Source: Fomes fomentarius | Lineage: Eukaryota > Basidiomycota > Agaricomycetes > Polyporales > Polyporaceae | Assembly (NCBI GenBank): GCA_022606135.1 | Contig: JABYQN010000007.1 | Span: forward strand, 1,550,001 to 1,614,000 | DNA: 64,000 nt | Direction of reading: 5' to 3' | Shown: positions 12,504-29,277 of the stretch, in pieces | Layout: each line of letters begins with the position of its first letter | How positions within the stretch are numbered: position 1 is the stretch's first letter | The notes under the pieces: model-generated | Database searches by the model: none | What the model saw: only the letters and a program-made list of their open reading frames with translations | Told to the model about the DNA's origin: nothing | Program-made: the position numbers and the translations under genes

Positions 12504-13695
12504 TTATGGAGAACCTTGAACAGAGGGCGATTGAGAGTAGTAGCGGGTATACAACACGAGCAAAGGCACCTTGAGCATTCGATGAGATCTCTTTTTGAAT
12601 CTCCCTTGCGGGGAACGGGCTATAATGTCCGTGATGGCGCGGGCAATCTTGATTGATACTGCGACCTCCGCGTCGAATCGCTATAATAGAATTCGGAGGC
12701 ACTCGCGGTCAGCTGTTGGTCGATTGTATATGCCGCACATATCCAAACCTTGCGCCATGTGCCAAATATTAGAGGGTAACTCCTGCATGCCGGTGTTCAG
12801 TACACCGCGTACTTCGCCGTAGCGGATTTAGCATAGGCATACCCACCTGACTAGATGGACCGCTACAAATTTCTCCACGATGCGGTCCAATGCAGCGACT
12901 AACGGCAGGAAGGCATGTGGCGAAAAAGGGTCCATAGCGCCGGAGGTTTCTATCAGCCGGATTGCTGAGCAGACTGCGCATATATTTGGAAGAGAAGACG
13001 GGGAAGTAGAGCAGGTGTGTGCAGTCTTAGAACCAACCTTTGTCACCGATGTGATGTGGCTGCGGAGACACATGCGGTGTCCTGCAGGCGTAAAGGAGCT
13101 CGATGGTGCAAAGTCGCACGAAAGGCGGTCTTCTGTCAAGAAATGGCCGTGTCGAGCTCAGAGTTACTGTCGCGAAACACGGAAATGAGCGAGAACGGTT
13201 ATGTGGAGCGCGCACGCGGTAATGAGGCAGGACGATGCGCTGCAATTACATCGCGATGCCATGAGATGCCTGGATGGAGAGTACATACGTTTGATATTTC
13301 CGTCGTCCTCATCAACAAAGATCTTGGACGCTACCCTGAGGCTGAGTTGTTCGCTGTTCTGGGAAGACACGGAATGAATGTGCGGCGGGGAGAACGAAAG
13401 GGCGTGCACCGCGAAAGGCGGTGAAACACACCACATGGAAATAATTCAGGAGATGCTGAGCCATCGCCGAACGTTGCATCGCGCGATTGGTAACATTGAC
13501 GCGGTTGAACTGGCCTGCGAGCGTGATGACCAAGTCGGACTGGAGGATGACGTCTAGGTGGTCCGGGACGCGTCCCTTGAGCGTATAGACGGTATCTGAG
13601 GGCGCGCCGGCGACGAAGAGACAGCGCGCGTTGAGGGCGATGGGAAGGCCGTCTGCGTCGTCGCGTACGACAGCGACGGTAGCAAGGGAGGGCAT
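12504..13695 (-). CDS. Unrecognised protein, perhaps the 5' half of the next gene
   Basis: Five exons (13695-13501, 13358-13289, 13132-12847, 12782-12749, 12680-12504) with canonical splice signals give 253 residues. The start MPSLATVAVVRDDADGLP lies 210 bp from the divergent PKC1 start. Later parts read VASKIFVDEDDGNIK and AFLPLVAALDRIVEKFVAVHLV and look folded and helical. The last exon contains EVAVSIKIARAITDIIARS, then leaves this protein-like character and stops at 12504-12506. I do not recognise the family. The last 69 bp before the following ATG have the look of an intron (GTGCCT...CATAACAG). Confidence 0.5.
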
Positions 13696-13905
13696 GGACG
13701 GGCGTCGGGGATTGTCGCGATGGATAAGGTGAGGAAAGGTGAAAAGGCAAGCGATAAGCATCTTATCTTGCGCTGTGGCGGTGAGGCAAGCAGATACACA
13801 CAATCACCGCCCCGAAGAACACTCAGGCTATTTGCACTCCTCCACAGGCCGCCATCGTCTCCCTCATCCGACTCCCGACGCCGGTCCGTCCACTCCCAGA
13901 CCGCC
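13696..13905. promoter_or_regulatory. Shared divergent promoter, unknown gene / PKC1
   Basis: The 210 bp between the two ATGs must hold both promoters. CT-rich DNA precedes the PKC1 ATG on the plus strand. No specific site is recognised. Confidence 0.4.
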
Positions 13906-17962
<4,057 letters not shown>

Positions 17963-18308
17963 GGAACATAACACCTCACTCACGTTCACAATACTTATTA
18001 CGTTTTGCCTCTTTCGTCGCATCGTGTGTGCGCTCTGTCACTGCCCCCCATCCTCCCCACCTCCTGCTGTACTTGGATACCTGTTGTGTTCTTTTACACC
18101 CTCGCAAACGCCAATCTGAAGCCAAACCCCGCCAATGTATCCTTGATCACCGCTGATGTCCATGTTCACGTCTCTCTGCACATGCTCCATGCCGCTGTAT
18201 ATAGCTACGATTAGGTATCCGCATATACCTCTCGCCTCCGAACGTGTGCTCTCGCGCATATACCTCACTGACTCCAAACGTGTGCCTCGTAGTATATATA
18301 TCATACAA
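17963..18308. other. Intergenic between convergent PKC1 and DAD1
   Basis: These are the shared 3' flanks of two convergent genes. No element beyond presumed 3' UTRs. Confidence 0.5.
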
Positions 18309-18729
18309 TCACGAATTCTGTTGCTCCTCGAGTGTGCCGCCCCCGCCTCCGCCGGACTTGGAGGACGTCGTCAAGACATGCCCGCCTGTGCCGGGAAGTC
18401 CGTGCGCGGCCTGCTCGGCCGCCTCCCCAGACATGTCATCCGCGCCCTCCTCTCTCTGCCCGCGCATGAGCTCGTGGAAACTCTGCCACAGCGCGGCGAT
18501 CGTCTCGTATTCGCGCGTCATGCCGAGGACCTCCTCGAGCTTCCGGTTCAGCCCGTTGCTCGATGACAGCAGCTCCTCGAAACCCTTGAAGTCAGAAGTT
18601 ATTATACATCGTGAACTCGAGTCCTGTTTCGGCGTGTTTTTCATTCCGGGACGTGGGACGACTCACGCTGGAGATCTCGGCGGTGAGTCTGTCGCGCTCC
18701 TTGTCGAAGAACGACGTGTCTTCTTCCAT
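18309..18729 (-). CDS. DAD1: DASH complex subunit Dad1
   Basis: Component of the fungal DASH/Dam1 ring that couples kinetochores to spindle microtubules. Two exons (18729-18667 and 18584-18309) give 112 residues. The sequence FFDKERDRLTAEISS, then FEELLSSSNGLNRKLEEVLG, then ALWQSFHELM is the complete Dad1 helical core. The C-terminal 45 residues are a Gly/Ser-rich tail not seen in the short yeast protein and probably disordered. It faces PKC1 tail-to-tail. Confidence 0.93.
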
Positions 18730-19259
18730 GCTAAGTGGACAGACTGGATGTATCGGACTAGGAGGGGGTCCGTCTGAGAGCGAGGACTCGCGTATGTGGA
18801 TGGTGGTTTGAAGTCAATCTCGCACGACACGCGAGTGCGCCGCGTCAATGCGCGTGCGCCAGAAGTTCTCACGCCTCCTCCACCTAGAGCAATCCACAAA
18901 GGGTTGGGGAGAGTCAAACCAAGACAGCGATGAATTACAGCGAAAACAAACGCAGAGATACATATGCAAGACACACGCGCAAGACCGACCGCATCTCACA
19001 CCTGAGACCCTTGAATTATATCCAGCACGATCCTAGTCCGGGAGTAGTGGTAGCTACTATTACAGCATGTAGTCGGCATAAGTCAGATGCGAACGGCAGA
19101 ACACAAATACACAAAGCATGATACGAATACGGACACTGATGGGCGCGGACGCGGGGCGTACAAGTAGTCGGGGGGAGCAAAGGTGTCACGGGAGGGGGGA
19201 GAACACGAACCGAGCACACACTACAACACACCTCTCTCTCTCGCCGTCGTCGCCGTCGC
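18730..19259. other. Intergenic, DAD1 promoter side
   Basis: The stretch holds the 3' flank of the Ras GEF and the promoter side of DAD1. No recognisable gene or repeat. Confidence 0.45.
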
Positions 19260-22200
19260 CTACAAGAAGCCGCTTTCCTGCAGCAGCCTGGCCATCTTCT
19301 CGTCTTCCCGCTCACGCGGTTCTCGCTCGAGACTGAGATTCCAGAACTGGTCACCGTAGTCGATGCCGTCCTGGTACGACTGGAAGGACTCTTCCAGGTA
19401 CGTGAGCACGGACGCAACCGTCTGGAAGTTGTACGGCTTCGACTGCCAACGTTTGATGTCCTGGATGACCTCTGCTGCCTTTTGGCGCTTGCGGAAGTTG
19501 ATCATGTTCCCGGACAGCTTATCTTCCGCACCATCGTTGATGAATGTCAGTGTGGTGAGGTAAACACCTGTCGACAAGAGTATCAGTACCATACCAGTAT
19601 GCCTTTACTAGGAAGCACGCACCAATAAAAGGTACGCAGGGGGGCTGAACCCTCGCCAGAAGGGATCGGTAATTATTGAAGTTCTTGTTGGTATCAATAG
19701 TAGATTCGCAAATTTTGAGCTGTGACATGAACTTGGCATTGACTTGCTCCCATGTCCGCTTTAGCCGACGAATCGGAGGGGTATTGAGACCGGAGATTAC
19801 TGCAGTCATTGTCGAGAAGTTCTGCAAAACGCGGCAGCGCTGTGAGAAACAGATCGTCAGCAGTGCTAGAGCCGGAGGCATGATAATACATACGTCAGCA
19901 ACATTGATGAAGTGTTTCACTACCCGTGCTCGCTTCTGCGAGTCCTCCCTGGCCAAGACAGACTCAGCAACCCAGTTAGCAATCTTTACCTAGTTGTCAG
20001 CGTCATATCGTTCGAAGTTCTCAGGAGCTTGCACACCCTGTTGCTCAACTGGATAATAGTTGTGATGTTATCCGGGGTCTTCCCAGGCTTGGCCTCTCGT
20101 GAACGCTGCAAACACTCCATAGGTCGGATTTTCTTGTATAGAGCAGCCTCCATGAGGGTAAGCTGCCGCCCTAATTCAAGCGGATCTATGTCAAGCAGCT
20201 TGATCTTCTTGTTAGACTTCGGTAGTATGGGAGCTGGAGGAGCGAGTGGAACGGTGTTGGTAGTCTTGATAGGAGCATCGCCGCCTCGTTGCTGTTGTCG
20301 TCATGTCAGTATTGTACACATATTATGACAACAATAGAAACATACCGCTCGCTCGATGAGAATGAGGAGTTGCTTGGCAGCAGCGTAGGTAACAACTTCC
20401 TCGTCGGATGCGAAGTCCTTCATGCGTTGGAGGATGTACATGTCCTCCTTCTCCAGGATGTCGTCATCAGTGACCATTGTCCTGAAGGTGTTCAACACAC
20501 TATGCCGAACGTTAGCAACGATATATTCCCCTGAAATGAATGAATAGAGCTCACCGCATACGAATGACTTGCTGCTTCAGGCGAGTCCATTCCTCAAGCT
20601 CATTTGGTTTGAGATTAGACGGTGGTGTAATCCAGAACCGCTTCGTCAGCAAGTCAAACAGATCGTCAACGGACATGAACGACTTGAACGTCATCAAGAA
20701 ATTCTTGATAAAGTTTGTGTCTGGTTCGACCGTCAGGAAGTGTGTAGAGATAACCCAACATTAGACACACCTCCAGTCTCATGTGCCGTCAACCTCTCAA
20801 CAAGCGCGGACGCGGTACCAGCGCGCACACCGCCATCAGGGTCGATGAGGATCTCGCTCTGGTCGTAATTAGGACGCAGATACCATGGCTTCTGCTCCGC
20901 GTTCAACTTGTGAATGTAGTGCTGAGGCGTCTCAGGTCCGAGGATCTTCATGAGCTTGTTACCCTTCCCGGCGTTGCCACGAGGAGGAGACTTGCTAACG
21001 AGCGCCGCTAGATGAATCGAGTGAGATGAAGCGGATCTAACGGATACACCAACTACTCACGGTCATCCTCGTCCAGGTACGGCATGACTTCATCGTCGAG
21101 AGGCTCGTCGCCGAAGTCAGGAGGAGTCGAGGGCGAAACAAGTGTACCTTCCACCGATTCGCCCTGTTGCCATGTAGGTGTCTCCGGCTCATTGATGCTA
21201 TCCGACCGCGAGCGATCGGACATTTCGAGAGACGACTGCGACGGCTGCTGGGCGACATTGCTATACATCGTCTGCGAACTCGTTGTATCCGTAGACGAGG
21301 CGATGCGCATTGCAGGCTGCGCGAATGCGTGCTCCATGTCGACGAACTCATCATCGCCACCGGCTATATCCGCTAGACGTGAGGTCAATGCAGCGATGGA
21401 GCTGTCCGCCATGTTGATGCGCGACGTCCTCCATTCGATAGAGTTGCGGTAGTCGCCCTGGCTGATAGAGGCCTGGTCGTGTCCGATGGCAAGCAGAGAC
21501 TCGAGCGTCTGAGCGACAAGTATCGTATTCGAACGTACGACGGGCGCGACCGACTCTATCGAAGTGACGAACGACGCGCGCTCCGGAGGGGTCAGCAGCT
21601 CAACACGTCCCAGGGCTTGCACCGCTGTGAATATCGACATCCCATCATCGTACAGGGCCTGCGTAGCCGCCTCCAAAGTACGGACAAGTGACCGGGCCTT
21701 CTCGACCATCTGCATGTACTGCGGGGACGTCGAGGGTAGCCCAGACTCGGCGCGAATGCCGTCAACGTCCACGTGACGCATAACGTTAATCCCACAAAGT
21801 GACTGGAGGAGCCATGACAGGTAGGCAGAAGCGCCTTGACCCTCAATAGTCACCCGCTCTGCAGATCCATGAAGAAGTGAGTTACGTCAGAGTCAGTAGC
21901 GCATCACATACCTGGGTGGTTATCAAGGTACCTCAGCGAGATAACCAGAGAGCCCAGTCGTGCCTCGAGCGCCTTCAGGCCACCGCGGAATTCGATCACC
22001 ACGTCGTCGTTCAATATCCGCTGTGGGACATCGGTACCGTCGTCCGGAGCAACGAAGCCAAAGCCCCGCCATTCCGCGCCTACGCCGCCTCCAGGCAGAC
22101 CCAGCCCAATGTTCGCAGTTGAGAAAACACCGTATAGACGCTTCCCATCTCCTGATCTCAGAAGGGTGTTGGTCAACGCATGTTGTTCCTGGTAATACTG

Positions 22201-23894
22201 TACCTCTCCCACAAACGCCACGACAGCTCGTTCGAGCTCCGCGACGTCGGATTCCATGCGATTCGGCTTGTCCGAGGATGACAGTCCCGGATCGTACTGC
22301 ATTGCGAGAGCAGAAAGGACGAGCTTGGATAGGGTGCCAGCAACTTTGCGATGAGCTGCCTTCAGGTGTGATTGCAGCGTCTGTCCGTTACTCGCCAGTC
22401 GCGGATCGCGGGGATCTCGAGGATAGAGGTGGCTTGGGACATGGCCGCTGGGTGTTGCGGTGACATATAGGAGATTGCGTACCGCTGCAACAACCTTCAA
22501 CACCAACTGATCCACCTCCCGATACTGCTCCGGTCGCCGTGAATTGGATGATGACTTGAGATATCGCAAGACGGTCGCGATAGAGTCTCGTACTCGGCTC
22601 GAAAGCTCGACGGCTGTCTCGGGTACGGGAGGAGCTAGCGCCCCTTGAAGAGCTCTCGCAGACTCTTCCGCCGCCGTTAGCTGAAGACCAGCGGGATCTG
22701 ATGGATTGGACCTCTGCGAAGGAGCACCCAAGGAGACATTTGATCGCGCCGCACTATTTCCAACCTTTTGCCCGTTGGTTGTGGATTCCGACCTGTCCCG
22801 CCTCGGATGCACGTCAGAATCATTGGAATGTATGCTGAGATGGTCAGCACTGCTATCACTGCGCTCTCGTGTCCGTGAGACCGAAGAGTCTGACCGCAGC
22901 CGACCGACGGTGTTCGGTGCGTCGCGCACGCCCCCATTCAAGCTGCCGTTCCGAGAGGCTGCGGACGCTGCTGTGGCGACGGTACCTTTCGAAGCGAGTT
23001 CACGAGGGATGCCGTCGTCGGTGTAGGATGGAGGGGCGCCCGACTCGGGTAAAGTCCAAGAGATCGTCCCGTCATACTTGTTCATGTAGTAGTACGACAT
23101 ACCGTCGTCGGCGAGCCTCCTGACCCACGGTTCCGGCGTTCGGGTGCGCTTGGGGATCCCGAAGCCGGCCCCGTCCTGAACGCCGCCATTGCTTGGTGCG
23201 CGACCGAGGGCGGCGCTCGGACCCGCACGAGAACCTTGGGGAGACAAGGCGGCGACCTCTGCCTCTTCGTCACCCTCGGCCTCGGTTGGTAGGTCTCTTG
23301 ACTGCTGTCCGGTCTGGGTGTTGACGTAGAATATCTGGAGGGGGGGCGCGAGTTAGGGCGATAGCCAGGAAGATGGAAATTGCCTCGTACTCGACCGTCG
23401 TCCGAGACCCGCGGAACCCAGAAATCATGCGTCTGCGTTCCTCCGCCACGACTCGGGGCGCCATTAGAATAGGCTGTTGCTCGTGAAGCGGTTTGACCAT
23501 AGTCGGCATCTCCATTCAACCAATCTCCATCCTGGTCCGACTGAGAGAGGGCTTGGGACATCGTATGGGCCATGTCGACCATAGAGTCGTCCGGCAAAGA
23601 GGCCTGGGATCCAGGATATTCGGAGCCATTGAGAGCGGCCTCTGCCTCCTGGTCAGATATGACGGTAACGTAGTTGGAAGGAAACCATCCTCGTTCGTCG
23701 TTCAGGAGCCCATCCCACCAGCCAGATTCAAGACGTGTGAGGACTTCGATGACGTCGCCCTTGCGAAAAGAAAGAGAAGAAGAATCGTTCGTTTGATAGT
23801 CGTAAAGAGCACGGCAGAAGAAAGTGGAGATATACTGCTCGTCGCCGGCGCCCTGAGATTGGTCGTAGCTCATGGAAGCCTGGGGGTCGTACAT
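19260..23894 (-). CDS. CDC25: Ras guanine-nucleotide exchange factor, Cdc25 type
   Basis: Activates Ras by GDP/GTP exchange, feeding cAMP-PKA and mating or morphogenesis signalling. Ten exons sum to 1,385 residues. An SH3 domain is near the start (ALYDYQTNDSSSLSFRKGD ... WWDGLLNDERGWFPSNYV). Two WW-like modules follow: WVPRVSDDGRIFYVN, lacking the second Trp, and WVRRLADDGMSYYYMNKYDG followed by WTLP. A long Ser-rich and helical middle leads to the RasGEF-N domain (FIKNFLMTFKSFMS) and the catalytic domain (IIQLSNR, AREDSQKRARVVKHFI, NFSTMTAVISGLNTPPIRRL, PPCVPFIGVYLTTLTFI). I chose the ATG at 23894 because upstream sequence in frame has no Met. The symbol denotes the family, not proven orthology. 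Confidence 0.93.
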
Positions 23895-24196
23895 AGCGGG
23901 GGCCGACGTCGCATGCGATGTCGAGCTTCTAAGGAGAGAAGGGTGGGAGCAGCGGGATAGTGGTCGAGAAGGTCTGTAGTCACTGTCAGGAATGAGGACG
24001 AGGCGGGAGTCCACCGCCTCCCACGTGGTCAGGCGTCGATTTCCCAAACGGCGAGTCCGCGCTCAAGCGTTGCTGCGCGTCAATGTTCCTAATATCACCG
24101 CAATGCTCCCGCGAATACATCCTTCATGTCCGCCGATAGGCGAAAGTTGCTACAGCACTCTGTCAAAAATACACTACAATGGCAACCACTATCCAG
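23895..24196. other. Intergenic between two minus-strand genes
   Basis: The stretch holds the Ras GEF promoter side and the EFL1 3' flank. No element is recognised. Confidence 0.45.
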
Positions 24197-27100
24197 CTAC
24201 CGCTTCAGCGTCCGCTGCTTCTCCGCGAACTCTACAATCTTTTTGTCGACGAACAGACCTTTCCGTCCGCGCACCGAATCCATGTACGCCTTCGCCAGGT
24301 TGACACGATCCGCCTTCTCGCCGAGGTCTTCCAGCTCCTCCTCAGTCGTTGGCACCCAGAACGGATCCTGGTCAAGCATTTCGTATCTGACGCCCATCAT
24401 AGTTGAGCACTCTTTTGGGCGCCGAATGCCGAGCTAGAGGTCAGAACTCACCCGCTGAAGATTAGTTGGGGACTTGCGGCACCGGAAGTACGCTTTCGGA
24501 TATCTAGGGAGAGACAGTGGATAAGAAGGCGGCGATGCTGATCCCAAACATCACACTGTGCGCACCATCCGCGAATCCAAAACTTTCGACGACAGGCAAT
24601 TTGGCGCGGACAGTGAAGAACTCGGTGCCTTCCTTCATCTCCTCTGCAACGATGCGCCCGCGTCGCCTTGCAACGACACCGTACATCTTACCGAGGACAT
24701 CGGCTATAATGCAGGAGAATGTTAGAAGCCGTATATGGGCACAGATTAACGCCAACTCACCTGAGGCTTGGATATCGCAAGTGTACATAGCTAACATCAG
24801 CCTGGGGGACCAATCGAGCAAGCCATTTCGGCAGGCATCTCTTACGGCCGAGATGAATGAGCCAGTCATATGTGCCATCCTGTTTGATACTTGATTGACG
24901 ATCAGCTCCCGATTCAATACTACACTAGGGTCGTATGAGTCACCTTGTTCTTGCTCAATTCCCTCCCGATCGAGCGTCACCGCTTCAACGAAGTAAGCTA
25001 GCCCCTCAACGGGCTCGGCGCATAACGGACCCTGGAACGTCGCCAGTTGGAAGCCAGTCTCGAGGTAGTTGTCGAACGCAAGCGCGAGTAGATCCTGTTC
25101 CTTGACTTCCTCCTTGGACTCGGACCTGATCTGCGCAAGGCGCCGCTTGTACCTATGAATAGAATCTTGATCGGTTTAGTTCTGACCTCCCCTTACATTA
25201 GATAGAACGCACGAGTTCGACTGCCCTACTCTCGCGTCGATCAGCAGGCATGTTCCCATCCTTTGCGGACCGAAGGCCCAGATCTTGTCGACCACATCCG
25301 CCCATTCTCCTCCAACCTGCTTGCACCTTTCTTGTAGCACAGGCCAAAATTCTTCTGCCTTGACTGTAGGTTTCTTGATATAGTCCCCCTGCACGTCGTA
25401 ATCTACATCGCCCCCTACCTCATCCTCGCTGCTATTGGCTCCTCTGTCTTCACCAGCTTTGCGCTCTTGCTGCATGTGGCGTAGGATGGCGAGGTTATCC
25501 AGAAGAAATTCGCGAATAGGCGCAGGGAGCGGTGCAGCGCGGATAGTAAACTTCGCGAGGTTCTGAGCTGACGCACCATGGATCGTCCCGCGCTTCGTGT
25601 TGGGTGTCTTTGGGGGTGCCATATCTATCCATGTCACTTCTTAAATACTCCTGACAAATTCCGCGCTAGGGGGTGACGTACCTACGCCCTTCACAGCAGT
25701 TTCTCTGAACGGCACTATTGGCTCTGATGCATGTAGCTCGATCTTCGCGAATCGTTCCCGCAAATCTTTGAGACATCGCTAAAGTCGAGCATAAGCATCA
25801 GGCCAGCTGACGAACGAGGCTATTTACCTCTCCGTGCAACTCGCCAGCGGTCAGGATGACATGTTCTCCCGTCTGTTGTTGGAACGTCTCTACGCAGGGA
25901 TCCGCCTGGCTGAGAAGCTTGAGGCCGCGAATGAGCTTCGGCATGTCTGCCGGGTGCTCAGGTTCAAGCGCGACACGGACGATCGGTGCGGCCTATATGG
26001 GTGCGTCAGTACCAAGCTCCTAGGATTATCGCGGTGACGCACATAGCGTATGACGCCAGCCATGTTCACAAGTGAGTCCTTGAACTCGGACAAATTGGTC
26101 CCATCTCCGACGCCCCCGGCGGCAGGTGCGCAGAGCGTAGCGTTGCGCCAAACTTTACCTTCCAAGCCCTTCACGGCAAATACGTTCCCAGCTGGCACAC
26201 TCTCGACCGGGACGAGCTCCCGGCCCATCATCGTGTAGAGTTCCTCAACTTGCGCCGTGACGAGGTGCTCCGCGTTGCGTGGATGCGCCGCGCCCAAGGT
26301 AAGGTTATACTTCGGGAGGACGCATACGATAGTGGTGCCAACGCGGATCGTTCCCGAGTATATGCGGGCGAATCCAAGCAGAGTCTCGCCCGCATCGTCC
26401 TCAGAGACCTGCTTCTCTGCTTCCCCATCGACCTTTTCTTCTTCGATCTGAGCCTTTTTCATGACCTCCTCAAGCGGGACAGACGTCGCGTCGGGAGGGA
26501 GTGCGTCCGAGGCAGCGGTAGCAGCAGCACGAGCCTCCCTCACAGCCTTGGCACGACTACGCATCTCGTCGGCAGAAAGGGATTTCTTCTTGATCCCTGG
26601 AAGCTCCTTGGTGGGCAATGCGAACATCTTGCTGACAAGCGCGACGAGCGATACATCTGCGGCGCTGCAACACGCATAGAGGTCTTCCTCCAGCTTGTTC
26701 TTTGGTGCGATAGTCGAATCGTATATGTTCGGGTAGAGCATCTTGGGTATACGAATGCGCTGGGCGTCTGATGGCGGGGGTACAATGTCGACGATCGTCT
26801 GGATGACGCATGTTGATAATGGGAGCCATTGGGAGAACATGAGCGAAAGCAGTTGACGATGGTCCTTAGACTTTTGATCGCGCGGAAGGATCTTGAGGCC
26901 GAGAGTTGTGATGATCTTCGACACCTTGTCAGGATTGCTGCATGTAAGAACGAGAGGGGTCTTAGCAAGATAGAAGGACCTGTATTGATGGTTACATACG
27001 GATTCAAAGCTACAGCATCGTATACTGCCCAGATATTATCCAATACAAACTGCACGAAGAGCGGCTTTAAGGAACGGCCACGGAGGTGCTTATGACTGAT

Positions 27101-28117
27101 GACCCTCTTTGTCTTTGGATCAAGGTAGAAGTCGCCCCAAAGCACGGTTCGCAGGTTCGCCTCCTTGATCCCAAGCTTGACCGCGTACAGATGCGCAAAC
27201 TTGCCAATACGGAACCCCCATCCGTCGATGGCGGAGGCGAAGACGACGTTGCCGCGTTCGGGGGCAAAGTAAATATCTTCGTCATCCTTCTCCTGATATT
27301 CTTCCTCTGCGTTCACCGTTGCATCGACTTCATCTGCATGAGATTCCTTCTTTTCGGCTAGTCGGCGTTCACGTTCCTCTCTCCATCGTAGATCATCCTC
27401 CATGCGTTCGCTAGCGAAGAAGCTGCCCATGACCGCATTCACTTGTTCGATAAGCTGTGACAGGTGATGGTAGGCCTCGATGGGCGAAAGCTTGAGCTCC
27501 GTAACCAGACGGTCAAATTTGTTGATGACAAGAATGGGGCGAAGGCGATCTTGCCAGGCTTGTCTCAAGACTGTGATTGTCTGATATGCACGACATCAGC
27601 GACATATGTTCCAATGCACGCCGTCAACCGCGACGGTGTCATAATGCTGAAGCAACTTTGCGAGCCAATGTGCATATTGACAACTTGACTGACCTGCGTA
27701 CAAACGCCTTCCACTACATCGACAAGCACGAGAGCGCCATCGCAAAGACGTGAGGCAGTCGAGACTTCACTGGAGAAATCGACATGTCCCGGGGTATCAA
27801 TCATGTTCACCACATATGTCTTGGGGCGAGGTTCTACTATCATGAAAGGTGATACGCACAACAACATCGCTTTGTCACATACCTCCTTCCGGACCCTTCT
27901 CCATGACCTTGAACCTCAGAGAAACGGCGCTACTTTCCATCGTGATGCCTCGTTGCTGCTCGTCCTCCCGGCTGTCAAGATATCGAATCTTTCCGGCCAT
28001 TCGAGACGAGATGATGTTATTGGCAGCAAGTAGCGCGTCCATCATCGTGGTCTTGCCATGGTCAACATGTCCGATGGTAGTGACATTGCGAACGTCGACC
28101 GCCTGAGCTGCAGCCAT
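24197..28117 (-). CDS. EFL1: Elongation-factor-like GTPase 1 (60S maturation)
   Basis: Cytoplasmic EF-2-like GTPase (yeast Ria1/Efl1) that with Sdo1/SBDS releases Tif6 (eIF6) from pre-60S ribosomal subunits. Eleven exons sum to 1,097 residues, the usual size. The GTPase motifs are G1 [10 protein letters not shown]3 DTPGH, G4 NKFD and G5 SAIDG. The EFL1-specific charged insertion lies between NKFD and SAIDG ([15 protein letters not shown]). Later come domain II ([13 protein letters not shown]), domain III-IV ([28 protein letters not shown]) and the domain V end [10 protein letters not shown], then [20 protein letters not shown]. The boundary between exons 7 and 8 (25197/25130) is the least certain; I chose an acceptor that keeps [13 protein letters not shown] in frame. 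Confidence 0.95.
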
Positions 28118-29277
28118 GTGAGATACCCTGAGATGACAGTACAGTAGCGAACGAGCCGAAAGCAGCAAAGATGACACTGGCCGTCAAGCCTTGGTATCCC
28201 AATGACTTGGTAGTACTAGAAGCTGTAAGTAGCAGTCGGTGCCGAGCTCAACCGAATCAAATTTCGTCATCGATCCTTTTATGGCTTACAGACCATCAAC
28301 GTGGTCTTCAATATCCTCATTCAGCCCATGCTATTACGTGACCATACCCAACCGCGTAGCGTAGCACGCGAGCCCAACGTTTGGTCTACTATCCACACGC
28401 TTGATCATCCTGCTAACCACATATACAGTACGTGCCTCTTGGATACACTGTCGCTGGTTAGGTGAGCGAAAGGAAGTCATAGATCCGGCGTAGAGTACTT
28501 ACATTGCACTTTGTTACTGGCGAGCCGTAGATTTGTCCGTATTGGATGACCGCGGCCGTCGACGGTAGTGTCAATGCTACGTAGACCGCGCACGCTTTGC
28601 CGTGGTGGCCTCATGGCTTGCGAAAATTTCAGACAACCAACGGAGCGCTTTCATCTCCTTGTGCCGACTTTGTTGACCGGACAATCATTGTCACGTCTGG
28701 TTAGCGCATGGCCATATCAACTATTCCATCGCCATCGATCCCGACCGTACTTCGCAATGAACAAGGTTCTTAGCCTCTCTTGACGATCTTCGGTGGTACA
28801 AAGCGGGAACGCGATTCCATGCTAATGTTTCGCCCGACAGGCCACAGGGAAGTATCGACGCTAGATGAAGGTCACAGGGATGATTCTGTGTTATATGACG
28901 ACTTTGTACGTGTTCTTGATCCTTTGTTACCTCCGGGCACCAACTCTCCGTTCTTCCTACTGACCTTATCGTATTCATCGAATAGCTTTTCGATCGGATC
29001 CGCTGTGCCGAGTAGGAACTCTCCCTTCGTTCATGATGCGCGTGCTCTGCCAGGTGTGAAGTGCGTGGTGGCCATCGCCCCCTGTTTCTGCGTGTTCAGG
29101 AGTTTCGGATGATTAGAAGCACGGGTGCAACCCTTCCCCTTCCACAGACGCTTATATAGTACAATACTTCACCGTAGAGACTGCAACGGTTGAGACTTTG
29201 CACTCGCCTCCCGGACCCTGCATCCATTCATCCCACTCTTCCATTCATCCACCGAACATTCAGGCTCCGCAGACGGC
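28118..29277. other. Divergent intergenic region, EFL1 / large-protein gene
   Basis: About 1.16 kb without a supported gene. It marks the edge between the housekeeping block and the tandem large-protein genes. A TATA-like site lies near its right end. Confidence 0.5.
29153..29159 (+). promoter_or_regulatory. TATA-like box upstream of large-protein gene 1
   Basis: TATATAG lies about 120 bp before the ATG at 29278, at a plausible distance for a fungal core promoter. Confidence 0.35.
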
